From: Diplolepis rosae
Taxonomy: Eukaryota > Arthropoda > Insecta > Hymenoptera > Diplolepididae
Length of the DNA stretch: 64,000 nt
Direction: 5' to 3'
Assembly (NCBI GenBank): GCA_030998225.1
Contig: JAPYXD010000382.1
Span: 3,100,001 to 3,164,000 of the forward strand
Shown here one piece after another: positions 22,796-33,246 of this stretch. How positions within the stretch are numbered: position 1 is the first letter of the stretch; every line of letters starts with the position of its first letter. Below the pieces are notes generated by a model, which saw only the letters and a list, made by a program, of their open reading frames with translations, had not been told where the DNA came from and did not search any database. A program made the translations under genes and the position numbers.

Positions 22796-23749
22796 TTTAG
22801 ATTTCAAAAGGTTTTTTTCAGTATGGCTTCATAGTGATTTCTTAACCTAATCAAAATATTTTTAGAAATTCTTTTCTGTATTCTATCTTGGGGTTGAACA
22901 GAATTCAAAAAAGTCATGCAATTTTTAAAATATGTAGCTTCTTCAAGAAGTTTTTAAAAATCGATGTATATCATATTTTAGTAAATTTAGAAATTTTTAT
23001 CAAAATATTGATAGTTTGGATTTTTTGAATTCTTCACATGAATGTAGTACAATCATCACTTGAAATTTGATGATTTTTCATTACCATGTTTGATTCTAGA
23101 GCAGAATCTAGCAGAAAAATTCCAAAAACATCTTAATTAGTTAGAAAAATACTATGAAAACTTACCTTTGAAATGAGACTACAGACTTTTGACAATGTTA
23201 ATTAATTTTAGAGTTATTAATATTATTTAGAATGATCTGAATTTGATGTCTTTTAGATTCTCATCATATGAGAATTAAAGTATTGGTTTCATGTGAAAAA
23301 TCATTTTTGGAATTTTCGTCGAATGTTTACGCTTTGAGATCCCCTGAGTCAGAAAAAAGGGTTTTTACGAAAGCGTCTGTCTGCCTGTCTGTCTTTCTGC
23401 CTGTAGTAGTAATAGGTCTTATACTCGATAACTCTCGATAGAGAAACATTATCGGATTGAATTAAGCTTTGGCATACATTATCGGAGCTGAAAAAGTAAG
23501 GACAAGTTCGTTAACCAGCTACACCAGACAAAAATTGTCAAAATAGGAGCATTTTTTGTGTTTTTGAAAAAAACTTTATGAAAAAATCAAAATTTTTAAG
23601 ACTGGTTTCTGATAATTCTCGTAAATCTCTACTAATTATCCTGATAATATTTTGCAATTAAAATAAATTTAAGAAAGTTACAGTATATTAAAACTTGAAA
23701 AAAGTCAATATCCATTTTCCAGTTAAATTATATTATTATATCATATATA

Positions 23750-24592
23750 GGTTTGGTTTCGTCGGTCTTAGGGTCAATAAAACAACATTAAAGAAAAATT
23801 ATTGAATCAATTTATATCAATAAAAATATTAATATTTCAATAAATTGTACGGCTGAAATTATGAATATTAATCGAATTTGCCATCACTCTAAAAACAAGT
23901 GTGTTACTTCTACACGTGAAATACGATAGTAACTTTTTAGGCATTTGAAGTGTGTATTTTTAATACACATTACAAACGTAACGTTTAATTTTCAAACACT
24001 TTAACGTTTTGTACCCAAAATGTGTGTTAAAAATACACACTTCAAATGCCTAAAAAGTTACTATCGTGATTTATGTGTAAAAGTAACACACTTGTTTTTA
24101 GAGTGATGGCATTATTTAACATATGATTTTCAAGTTTGTGTTCTCAAGCTTTAGCACGCTTTTCATTGGTGAATTTAATTCAATTTATCGTATCTTCGTC
24201 TCTCTATCCTACAGTTTGCGTTGCTTCATCGGATTGTACACACCGTATTATAATGTAATTTTAAATTATTGAAGCCCTCAATCTTTGAGGCTTTAATTTT
24301 AATAACATTTTCAAGAATAAGACTGAATCTTCATGTGTGCTTTCGTTTTTTTGTAATTTATGTAAGTACTTATTTATTATATCAACACAACATATAAAAT
24401 AGTTCTCTTTGGAAAAAGAAATTTGATGGTAAATTGATTTGTTCAATTTTTAGTGACATATATATTCCTTGAAAAAGACCCGCAGTGAGGTTGAAACATA
24501 GGAGAATTTTTGACCAAATATAATGAAGGAGTTTTTTATAGAATGTTGTTTTATTGACCGCAAGACCGACGAAACCAAACCTATATGATATA
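23750..24592. mobile_element. MITE with GGTTTGGTTTCGTCGGTCTT termini
   Basis: The stretch starting TATAGGTTTGGTTTCGTCGG and running about 45 bases is repeated in inverted form at 24543-24592 with few mismatches. Repeat copy 1 lacks the insertion. The duplicated target is TA or ATAT-like and cannot be fixed because the termini merge with AT sequence. It contains another palindromic MITE at 23881-24112. Confidence 0.8.
23881..24112. mobile_element. palindromic MITE, CACTCTAAAAACAAGTGTG termini, full copy
   Basis: About 232 bp in which GCCATCACTCTAAAAACAAG at the left is mirrored by CTTGTTTTTAGAGTGATGGC at the right. The inner segments (AACTTTTTAGGCATTTGAAG, AGTGTGTATTTTTAA) are mirrored too. 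A truncated second copy lies at 25090-25268. Confidence 0.85.
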
Positions 24593-25089
24593 AAGATCTA
24601 CAAGTTTGAACTGCAACATTTTTTCATAAGATGTATATTTTTCTTTTTAATTAAAAAGAAAATACCATTGAAAATCCGAAATTCAATTTTTTAACTAAAA
24701 TATGTGAAATACGAAAAAAACGTAAGAATGGAAAATTGTTCGTTTCAATAATATATACAAATATTTTCAGATATAGTTTCTAATAAAACGTATATTTTTC
24801 ATTATAATTTAAAAAAATACGATTAAAATTCAAAAATTCCATTATTTGAATAAAATATGTAACATACGAAAAAAACGTTGAGATAGAAAATTATTTGCCT
24901 GAATGAGGTCTACAAATTCTCAGTAGGACATTTTTTGACAAGATATATATTTCATGTTTTGGTTTTGAAAAATACAATATTTAAAATAAAAAATTCCATT
25001 TTTGAACCAAAATATGTGTGATACAAAATAAGCGATAATACAAAAAATCGTTTTCACTAAAAGAGTCTATGAATTCTCCTCCTTTTTAA

Positions 25090-25268
25090 AATACTTTTTA
25101 GGCATTTGCAGTGTGTATTTTTAACACACATTTTGGGTACAAAACGTTAAAGTGTTTGAAAATTAAACGTTACGTTTGTAATGTGTATTAAAACTACACA
25201 CTTCAAATGCCTACAAAGTTACTATCGTATTTCACGTGTAGAAGTAACACACTTGTTTTTAGAGTGTA
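25090..25268. mobile_element. truncated copy of the CACTCTAAAAAC MITE
   Basis: Starts inside the family at CTTTTTAGGCATTTGCAGTG and ends with the complete terminus AACACACTTGTTTTTAGAGT. One terminal arm is missing. It marks the same family as 23881-24112 in the tail of repeat copy 3. Confidence 0.8.
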
Positions 25269-25724
25269 TAAGACCGAGTGCGACGATCGAATCGCGCGCC
25301 CCAGGCGCGCTCAAACTTGCAAGCGAAGCGCGCCATGAGAATGTGCCCACGAAGCGGGCAGATTTTTTGTAGTATATTTTTACAAAATTAATATTATGCT
25401 CTTAACTTGGGCTTATTAGAAGCAAAACTGTGTTAACTTTTATTTTAGCATCATGAAAAAATGTTAACCTTTTATTATAAAAATTAAGCTACTTTAACAA
25501 TAGCTTAAATAACATATGAACCTCTAATTTCCGATGGAAGTGTCTGTGTAAAGAAAGGTTTTAAATATTACAAAAAAAGCATAAATTGTATTTGAATTCG
25601 CATGCGATCTTGCACCTTGAGATTTACTTGGTGTGAAGTAAATTCGACAAATCATTACTATAAAGTAAAATACTTGAAAAAACATTTTCAAAATATTTAA
25701 TATTTTTACACGAATGTATATACA

Positions 25725-25815
25725 GTCGACCGGCAATCGAAATACCCGGACTCGAATCCCGGCGGTGCATTCGAAAACGTCTTTTTTCCACAGAAAAATT
25801 TTCAAATTCTTTAAA
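25725..25815 (+). mobile_element. tRNA-derived SINE fragment
   Basis: GTCGACCGGCAATCGAAA, a B-box-like GACTCGAATCCCGG and the tail TCGAAAACGTCTTTTTTCCAC match the SINE at 29403-29540. The 5' half with the A box is absent. Confidence 0.75.
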
Positions 25816-26454
25816 CTTAAGTATGTAACTATGAACGTATTAAAATGTTTAATGTTTTTAAATTATTCATTGTTTTATTAAAACAATTAAAATAGTAAAT
25901 TGTAATGACCCTTCATTTAATTTATAATAGACTTCTTCATTTATGGACCCTAAAGCCAATGCAATTTATTAAAACATTTTGAATTCAAAATACTTCTGAA
26001 TGTTTGAGTATAAAAGGTTTAAATATTTGAAAAATACATAAATTATATCAAAATTAGCACACGAAATCGTACACTAACTTTAATTTGGTATAAAGTAAAA
26101 TTGAAAATAAATCCTTTAGAATAAAACATTTTGAAAAAACTTTCAGAATACATAACATATTATAAATGAAAATTTCAATATATAAGTATAAATAAAAGGT
26201 TTGATTATTCAAAAGTAAAATATATTATATCTAATATTTTATCGAACAGCACACTTTAAGATTTCACTGGTATGGGGATACACATTTTTAAAAGTACACG
26301 ACTTTTTGTAACATGTTCAACCCCAGCATATAGAATCCAGAAAAGACTTTCTAAAAATATTTTAATTAGGTTAACAAATCACTATGAAGACATACTAAAA
26401 AAAATCTTTTAAAATTTTAATTTTTTTACATACTTATTAATTTCCTTCAAAGAG
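25816..26454. other. hAT-2 interior, AT-rich, no gene
   Basis: Diverged arm-like sequence and short open frames only. Confidence 0.45.
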
Positions 26455-26639
26455 ATCTAAATTAAAATTTCTTTTGTAATATCTTTCTATAAAATAAATC
26501 ACTTTAACGAAAGTTGAAACTCCAGGTCAACCTCTGTAATTTCCGATGGTAGTTTATATATATATATATAAATTGTCATGTACAAGATGTAAATTCCAAA
26601 AAATGTTATAGTTACAAAGCTTCAAAATTTGGTAATTAA

Positions 26640-27430
26640 AATTTTAATATAAAACTTTAAGCATTTATTGACCTTGAATTCCATTGGAAAATTTGTTGTT
26701 TACTGTTCAAATCTTCCTCTGATTTCAGAAGAACAGACAAATTAAAAATTACAAAATATTTCATTAAAAAAATTGAACTCGTCCATATGATCTTGTCATA
26801 TTGTAACAAGATTTGAACACTTCGGACAAAAATTTGTATGTAAAATTTAATATCGATAAATATTTACATGTTCATATGAAGATATTAATGAACACATTTT
26901 TTAGCTTCTTAATTTATCCACATCTGTTAGAAAATTTTTTCTTCCCATAGACCATTTCATTTTTTTGATGAAAAGTCTGTGCTTAGGCTACAAAAACGTG
27001 AGATGAAAATATTGCTAACATAAAACTGAGAATGTAAATTTTAAACTTGAATTTTATCTTTATCTCTTCTTAATAGAAAATATCTCTCTAACTAAAAAGT
27101 TTTTAAATGCACAAAATTGATAAGAAGTATGGAAATTTGAATAGGAAAATATATATTGATTCAAATTTGGAACATTTATTGGCATCAAATTTTACTGAAA
27201 GTTTATTTTTGAAGTTTTTAAATGCTTATGAAATTTTACAAGATATTTCAGATTTTTATTTTAGGCAGATTTTTTCCAAAATATCGGAAAAAGAGTGTTG
27301 TCTCTTAAATAACATATTTCGTAAATTTGAAATTGTCGTCTGCTTCGCGCCTCTTTTGCACGGTTTCGATAGAAATACACAATTCTCAATTCCGACTCGA
27401 TAACCGAAAGCGTGAAATCTAAAAATAGCA
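26640..27430. repeat. hAT-2 right arm segment homologous to hAT-1 arms
   Basis: Blocks such as TGGAAAATTTGTTGTTTACT, TTGTAACAAGATTTGAACAC, GTGCTTAGGCTACAAAAA and GTCTGCTTCGCGCCTCTTTT occur in the same order as in 19780-20460. Divergence is clearly higher than between the two hAT-1 arms, so hAT-2 is older. Confidence 0.85.
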
Positions 27431-27863
27431 TTGCATGAAGGAAGCGAGGAGAATAAGGAGAAGTGGGACGTGTCGTTCTCGCGTGCAAGAGCGACGAGGA
27501 AGAAACAAGGACAGCGCGCGCCGCTGCCCCTCCATAGAAATTCTGATGGTAAATCATTTCTGGATTTTCCAACTTTCATTATTTACCGACGCGCAAAGTA
27601 CACCTTTTGCGCAACGCGTTCAGAGGGCGCGTTTATCAGCCCAATTTTGTGAAATTCTCTTATTCCATTACTTTAGCAATCTCCCAACTCATCTCTGATT
27701 ATGTACGCGCGACGACCAAGTCCGAAAAATGAATATTTTGTACCGGGTTTTTCAGAAGATCAACGTTGTAAACTGCGGCGGCAAGATGATCGGTCTACGA
27801 CCGAAGCGACCGCCAGGCCTGTGCCCACACGTACGCGCATACCACCGGCGCATTTCATCATAT

Positions 27864-27879
27864 CACACACACACACACC
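27864..27879. repeat. (CA)n microsatellite
   Basis: Short CA run in the 3' part of the solo LTR, within a longer CAC-rich stretch. Confidence 0.85.
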
Positions 27880-28458
27880 CATTCCACTCATCACGCACAC
27901 TGACACCGGCACATTTCTACCTGTTATGATACATTCACACTCACACTATTATTTTCCATCTGTAACCATTTATACTTTATTTTCTCTAAATTGAATAAAT
28001 CCATTTTTGTTATTTTTATATAAATCTACCAGACTCGATTATTTCATCACCTACTCCCCCACTCCTACCGAACCCTGGCTGACTGAAGCGTCTGGCAGCA
28101 AGGGGGAAAGTAGGGATGTTACAATATGACAAAACGGTTCATTTACCATATGTCTAAGCTTGGTTCATGACGTCTTGGATATGGCAAAATTGACCAGCAC
28201 TTACTGCTGGAGCCACCTATTGACAAACAGCGGGAACTTAGTGGCACACCTAATAATAAAAAATAATAATGTCTAACCACGCTAAAGCACTCTTAATAAT
28301 ACATCATTAATGAATAATTTGTTAATCTTTTAACATTGGTACTAAAGCTTCTATGGTTTTAACTTTTATTAGAAGAATAATCTTGCATATATACATTTAT
28401 AATACATATACATATACATTACAAATATACATTTGTAATTTAAATTATAATTTTCTAG

Positions 28459-28597
28459 TTTCGTGATATACTCGAAGAGATCCGACTTAATAGAAGCTAC
28501 TTTACGAATTCTGTGCATGACTGATGGCAAGGATGGATTACATACACTAGAAAAACAGGAAAAATTTACAGAACTTGTGAAAAGTCGCGATGTCGAG
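28459..28597 (+). CDS. ankyrin exon: UPA domain, first part
   Basis: The acceptor TTTTCTAG ends at 28458. The exon's first base completes the codon begun at 8107-8108, and translation continues FVIYSKRSDLIEATLRILCM, TDGKDGLHTLEKQEKFTELV, KSRDVE. This is the conserved UPA segment of ankyrins. The donor GAG/GTAAAC follows 28597, in phase 0. The intron to the next exon is only 97 bp (28598-28694, ending TTATTGCAG), in contrast to the 20-kb intron before it. The sequence differs from typical ankyrins at several positions but has no stop or frameshift. It may be a diverged paralogue. Confidence 0.93.
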
Positions 28598-28694
28598 GTA
28601 AACTGTCGTATGGATCAGCAATGCTGGTTTAGTAGCTCAAAATTGAAAAATACAGTTCAATTTAATCAAAAATTTATTTCTGATTTTATTGCAG

Positions 28695-28974
28695 GCACTC
28701 GATGGCAAAGACTTGTACATAGAATTTAGTGGGAACCTCGTCCCAGTCACAAAATCTGGGGTTCAGCCGAAATTGATTCTCAAGTCCTTTCGTCAGAATA
28801 GAATATCATTCCACGTGAAAGTAAAAGATCCAACTTTGGATCCAGTGGCCAGGATGCTTTTCATGAGAGAACCCAAAGTAGCCAGAGGAGAACCCCCTCA
28901 ACAACCAGTTTGTGTGTTAAATATTGTGTTACCGGAAACTATAAACAATATGGTAATAAAGAGAAAGCGATCAG
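28695..28974 (+). CDS. ankyrin exon: UPA domain, second part
   Basis: After the TTGCAG acceptor the frame reads ALDGKDLYIEFSGNLVPVTK, a variable stretch, FHVKVKDPTLDPVARMLFMR, EPKVARGEPPQQPVCVLNIV, LPE. The GNLVPVTKSG, LFMREPK and EPPQQPVCVLNIVLPE motifs are diagnostic for the ankyrin UPA domain. The likely donor is TCAG/GTTAGT at 28975, leaving one base of a split codon. The exon that should follow (linker, then death domain) was not found in the remaining 35 kb. So the next intron either runs past the window or the next exon is too short to recognise. Confidence 0.93.
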
Positions 28975-29084
28975 GTTAGTGGCTTTCATTACATAGTAAA
29001 AATCATAGATTAGTTCAAGGAATTCTTTAGACATAAAAGACTTTTTCTATTACAATTTATTACAAGTGTGTATTCAATCAATGC

Positions 29085-29210
29085 TCTAACCAGCTGAGCT
29101 ACCCGGCAATCGAAAGACCTGAGCTCAAACCCCAGTGCAGTCGAAAGCGTCTGTTTTCCGCAGAAAGATTTTCAATTCGTTAATATTTGAATTTGTTTGC
29201 ATAAATTGCG
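29085..29210 (+). mobile_element. rearranged tRNA-derived SINE copy
   Basis: The 3' part (GGCAATCGAAAGACCTGAGC, a degraded B box and the TCGAAAGCGTCTGTTTTCCG tail) follows the family at 29403. The 5' part, GCTCTAACCAGCTGAGCTAC, reads as the reverse complement of a tRNA A-box region. So the 5' half is inverted relative to the 3' half. Confidence 0.75.
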
Positions 29211-29402
29211 ATATAAGAGGTTGAAATTGTCTACGAGGACACCTGTCGACAACGTATCCTATCTGATACGCGAGTAGTGAACCCCCGATAATGTAGGCAG
29301 TGACAAAAATTTCAAACTCACCTAATTAATTTGAAATCAATTTACAGCCGCAAGGCAGAGCTACTTGGCAATATAAGGAGATCTTCCTGTAAAGATTTAG
29401 AT

Positions 29403-29540
29403 GTCGGACGCCTGTGTAGCTCAGTGGTTAGAGCAGTCGACCGGCAATCGAAAGTCCTGGGCTCGAATCCCAGCGCAGTCGAAAGCGTCTTTTTTTCCAC
29501 AAAAAGATTTTCAAATTCTTTAAATATTTGAATTCAATTG
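29403..29540 (+). mobile_element. tRNA-derived SINE, full head
   Basis: The head folds as a tRNA: a D-arm GCTCAGTGGTTAGAGC, an anticodon arm with loop CCGGCAA, and a T-arm CTGGGCTCGAATCCCAG. A and B boxes (TGTAGCTCAGTGGTTAGAG, GGGCTCGAATCCC) are intact. The acceptor stem has a mismatch, the variable region is short, and the sequence runs straight into the family tail (GTCGAAAGCGTCTTTTTTTC). That tail is shared with 25725 and 29085, so it is a SINE and not a tRNA gene. Confidence 0.85.
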
Positions 29541-30209
29541 CATTATTTGCGATATGGGGCAAAATGCGTCAAGTGTACCAACCTAAAAACTTTTTGTCTC
29601 CGATTTCGTTGAAAGTCCGCGAAATTATTGTCCTAGTGAACCCCTTTTGATTCCCCTAAGAGAACGTCTCTAGTACGACGGGTTGTCAGTATACAGGGGC
29701 TCGAATTTTCAACCTTTTACCGCGCAAGCTGATACTCAATTAACCATAACTTCTACAAAAAATATCCCAATTAATTTTTTTATGGAGGTCTTAGAAACTT
29801 TTTTTCATCAGCTTTACGCTGAAAGCAATGATTTTAGATAAAAGAAATTATTTGAGCTCCATTTTTTAATTTTAAACATATTTTTGAGTTTTTCTCTAAG
29901 TGCGACCGTTAATTTTCTTAATTTAAAGGCATAGCCACTAGGAGATATAAGAAAGTCTTCATGTGGAGAAGGAGATGTCGGACATATATTTAATATCAAT
30001 TATTATAATTACACTCGACCTGTGCTAAGGCGAACTCGGATAAAGCGGCGGCAAACTTCCCGGTAAGGCGTCGGGCGTTGCTTTTCCTTTACCCCCCACT
30101 TCGAACCATGAGTTACCTAAGTGCCTCTGTTTACATGCGCAGACATTAAAACTAAGTGCATGACGCAGGTCGCGGAAAGTGAGTGAGATCCCCATTCGCG
30201 GGAACCTTA
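29541..30209. other. no recognisable gene
   Basis: Mixed AT-rich and moderate-GC sequence (30025-30200 is GC-richer). No ORF with recognisable motifs. Confidence 0.45.
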
Positions 30210-30580
30210 ACGCGAACATTTGATTTCATGTGCCACCGGCGCGCAAACTCGTTTTGTCGCTACAGTTAACAGTAGCGCAATGTTGTATATTGCGTCTTTT
30301 AAAATCCATTACTACTACACAAGATCGATAAAATCAAAATGGCCGGGACTACTCGTGACATATCAAGTGTAATGACTAGCGCCGCAAACAACTACAATAC
30401 TAGATTAGTTTCGAGTGTACGCATAAAAACTCGTATACGCACCGTAGTCACAGAAAATAGAATACGTGCCAATGCACACAATTCGGGAAATTACGAGACT
30501 CGCGACAATGCTCGCAGGACTGATCGCGCCTCGGCTTCGATCTCCTGCGAGCATTGTCGCTAGTCACGCAAGAACCCTCA
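30210..30580 (-). repeat. dispersed repeat family E, copy 2
   Basis: Inverse counterpart of 4060-4560. Shared blocks include CTACACAAGATCGATAAAAT, GTGTACGCATAAAAACTCGT and AATTCGGGAAATTACGAGAC. The TGCTCGCAGGA/TCCTGCGAGCA hairpin is present. Confidence 0.7.
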
Positions 30581-30599
30581 TTGTGCGCCTAGGCACGTA

Positions 30600-31285
30600 A
30601 TATACTATTATCTGCGTCTTCTTAGCGCGAGTCGAGTGTAAGCTTAAATTCCTTATAAACTATTGTTTTTGATACTAATCAAATAATTATTAAAAGCATA
30701 GATTTTTTTAAAAACTTATTATTTATTTCATTTTTCAAATTATTTATTCGTGAATTATATAACACTTATTCCCTATAAAGATTCTATTTTGGATTTATTT
30801 TTGACAGAAAAATGTTTCTTATTATAATATATACTCTAACGGGTGACTTTCGCTGAAACGACAAAACAAATACTAATGCGGCTTCAAGAAGAGTGCCTGG
30901 TTTCTCCTGACGCCATATTTATAACTTTTGTTGACCCTGAAAAAAAGCTTGCAGGCATGCAAAAAAAGTGAGTTAAAAGCAAAGGGTTCCGGCTAGGTCT
31001 GATTGGATTCGGAAGTTTGGATCAAAGTGTTTTGGAGGTTACGAAGGAAAGTCAACCCTAAACACAGAAGCTCTTGATAATGACGGGCAAAGCCCTGACT
31101 CGACACAAAATCAAGAAAAAAATTACTCAAAATGAATATGGCGTGTAGCGCCGAAACATTATCAAGGAGACTCTAAGAAAGCCTAAGCCACTCGTGTCGT
31201 GTGAGAAAAAATAAAAAAAAGGCAGAGACAATTTTTAATGGTCTGGAATATGGTCCTAGGGACTTACCGCGGGCTCATGGCAGCA
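30600..31285. other. no recognisable gene
   Basis: The block 30840-31260 is less AT-rich than its surroundings but shows no conserved protein or RNA signature. Confidence 0.45.
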
Positions 31286-31288
31286 ATT

Positions 31289-32235
31289 ACAGATGGTAAT
31301 GTTTTAATATTAACGCACTAGTTTTATGGTTATGTGCGAAAAATAATCTATAACTGAACAGAATTCGATTTTATATGAACAGATGGTAATGTTTTCATAT
31401 CATATGACTAGTTTTAAGGTTATGTGCGAAAAATCATCTATAATTGGACAAAATTCGATTTTATTTGAACAGATGGTAATAATGTTATTATATAAAATCC
31501 CTGGTTTTAAGGTTATGGTTGAAAATTCACAATTATTGTGACCAAACTTGATTTGTTTTAAACAGATGGTAATCTTTTCATATAAACGCATTAGTTTTAA
31601 GGTTATGTTTGGAAATTCCCAATTAATTTGACCAAAATTGACTTAATTTAAGCAGGTGGTAATGTTTTCATATAAACTTACTAGTTTTAAGGTTATCATT
31701 GAACATTCACAATTAATAGGACCAAACTTGTTTTGATTTAAACAGATGGTAATCTTTTCATACAGACTCACTAGTTTTAAGGTTATGTGCGGAAATTCCT
31801 AATTAATTGGACTAAAATTGATTTGATATAAACAGATGGTAATGTTTTCATATAAAATGACTGGTTTTAAGGTTATGTGCGAAAATTCCAAATTAATTGG
31901 ATTAAAATTGATTTGATATAAACAGATGGTAATGTTTTCATACAAACGCACTAGTTTTAAGGTTATGTTTGGAAATTCCCAATTAATTTGACAAAAATTG
32001 ATTTAATTTAAACAGATGGTAATGCTTTCATATAAAACTACTAGTTTTAAGGTTATGAGCGGAAAATCATCATTAATTGGTCCAAACTCGAACCTAATTG
32101 AACAGATGATAATAATGTTATTATATAAAATCACTAGTTTTGAGGTTAAGTGCGGAAAGTCATCATTAATTGGACCAACCTCGATCCTGATTAAACAGAT
32201 GGTAATGTTTTTATATAAAATCACTAGTTTGTCAA
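31289..32235. repeat. tandem array, 11 units of about 90 bp (left arm)
   Basis: Unit starts (ACAGATGGTAAT or close variants) fall near 31289, 31379, 31469, 31562, 31652, 31742, 31832, 31922, 32012, 32102 and 32194. Each unit continues with a TTTTCATATAAAA stretch, TAGTTTTAAGGTTATG and AATTAATTGGACCAAA. Units are diverged from one another by roughly 10-20 percent. Confidence 0.92.
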
Positions 32236-32999
32236 ATTATGCAAATAAATCGAATTAATATTCACATTGTTTTTATTCAATTATTTTTGAACAATCCAAA
32301 ATAAAAAAATATATTTTCGAAGAGGAAAAGCAAGGATACGATGACGAAAAAAGTTATTTAAAATTTAAAATTCATAAAAGCACCCAAAAACATAAGCTAA
32401 CAGAAAATACACACAGACACGTATTTTGTCTACATTATTTCATTCTGAAGCTTATATTTTTTAAGTTAATAATTGAAAACGAACATTTTATTCGTTTTTG
32501 AAATATTAATTTTTTAACAATCCACTATTGATGTTACATCCCAGTAACTTTTAAAATTTTATATTGCCCCTGTGCAAGGGCAACTCGCCAAACACCGAGG
32601 ATAACGAGGAAGACATCATTCAAGTATAAGAGTGTTCCTATGATAAATTATCATATGGACCGGGTAGCTGTGCGCATGAGGTAAACCTATGTATACCTCA
32701 CGTCGACGAATCTGTTTGACATATGGTAATAAGAGATAAAGAAGAACAGCGCTCATTCTATATGGTAATTACACCCGTGGTAATGAGTCAGTAACTCACA
32801 CCGCGTGCCGATAAAGTGGTAACGCTGTGCTAATAACCTAATGAGAGAATGAGAAGTTATCGGTACAGCCTCACTAATTATAATGACTAAATATTATAAT
32901 CATTATTATGTTAATATTAATTATGTATCAACATTACACCATAACTATTATTAATATCTCAGATAGTAAAATAGTATTGATCAATATTATCGCCATTAT

Positions 33000-33110
33000 G
33001 TATTGATTGCCGATGAGTCGATCACGATCAATGAATAAAAATCGATCATTGATTATGGATCATAGATAAGAAATTGATTGACTGATCATTGGCAACCAAT
33101 TAATGATCAT
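33000..33110. promoter_or_regulatory. cluster of GATCA/TGATC words in LTR U3
   Basis: About nine occurrences of CGATCA, TGATCAT or ATTGAT words within 110 bases, upstream of the TATA-like box. A clustered factor-binding region is possible. It is only a compositional observation. Confidence 0.35.
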
Positions 33111-33246
33111 ACTTCATAAAATAAGTAACACAAATTGTAAACAAATAAATGCAGAAATGAGTAATTAAAAATGCATTTATTTGGAAACTAGATATAAAAT
33201 TGGGCAATAGAAGAGATGAACTCATGAACCCTTGCAGAGATCGTGC

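Larger units (their letters stand above)
23312..25380 (+). repeat. dispersed repeat family D, copy 3
   Basis: Same landmarks and orientation as copy 1, including GAGATCCCCTGAGTCAGAAA at 23336, a (TCTG)n-like stretch after it, CGTTAACCAGCTACACCAG near 23508 and the GAATCGCGCGCC tail near 25285. It is interrupted by a MITE (23750-24592) and, near its end, by a truncated second MITE (25090-25268). Confidence 0.8.
21552..27697. mobile_element. hAT-2: non-autonomous hAT-like element, 6,146 bp
   Basis: The 32-bp terminal repeats (21552-21583 and 27666-27697) are exact inverses and start CAGAGATGAGTTGGGAG, fitting hAT ends. ATTATGT flanks both. Further in, 21840-21990 and 27265-27430 are inverted relatives of each other and of the hAT-1 arms at about 11755-11880 and 20360-20540. 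The long block 26640-27330 is a diverged copy of the hAT-1 right arm (about 19760-20420). No transposase is present. The interior holds a foldback unit, repeat family D copy 3 with its own nested MITEs, and a SINE fragment. Confidence 0.85.
11217..28123 (+). mobile_element. solo LTR (Gypsy-type), interrupted by two hAT elements
   Basis: The sequence starts TGTAAC at 11217 and ends GTTACA at 28123, the inverted dinucleotide-type ends of LTRs. ATAT occurs directly on both sides (11213-11216, 28124-28127). Its own parts are 11217-11564, about 20698-21551 and 27698-28123. Together they make a roughly 1.6-kb LTR, GC-rich in the middle and AT-rich at the end, with AATAAA near 27993. No primer-binding site or internal region follows, so it is a solo LTR. 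TATA-like and polyA context is only suggestive. The orientation is inferred from the AATAAA. Confidence 0.75.
10656..28238 (-). mobile_element. mauritiana-like mariner derivative split by an LTR insertion
   Basis: The left end AGTTCCCGATGTTT at 10656 resembles the inverse of AAACAGCGGGAACT ending at 28238, and TA follows or precedes both (10654-10655, 28239-28240). Transposase fragments lie in 10820-11190. The right part of the element (28124-28238) is its 5' untranslated end. Between the two sits the solo LTR of 11217-28123 with its own 4-bp duplication. Removing that insertion leaves an element of about 675 bp. The terminal repeats agree at about 14 of the first 16 positions, so the outer boundary is likely but not certain. 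Confidence 0.65.
8109..28458 (+). other. ankyrin intron, 20,350 bp, filled with nested transposable elements
   Basis: The intron runs from the GTAAGT donor to the TTTTCTAG acceptor, and its flanking exons rejoin in phase. I recognise at least ten mobile insertions inside it. The parts not assigned to any element are 8109-8223, 9488-9894 and 28241-28458, in which I see nothing. Confidence 0.85.

Noticed and set aside
27256..27929. Frames of about 60-107 codons on both strands
   Set aside because: They cross the hAT-2 terminus into the solo LTR and have no protein-like features.
29413..29485. Possible functional tRNA gene
   Set aside because: Good A and B boxes, but acceptor-stem mismatch, a short variable region, no terminator and a SINE tail shared with two other copies.
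31289..32235. CRISPR-like array
   Set aside because: Units are diverged throughout without constant repeat and unique spacers, and the context is an animal genome.
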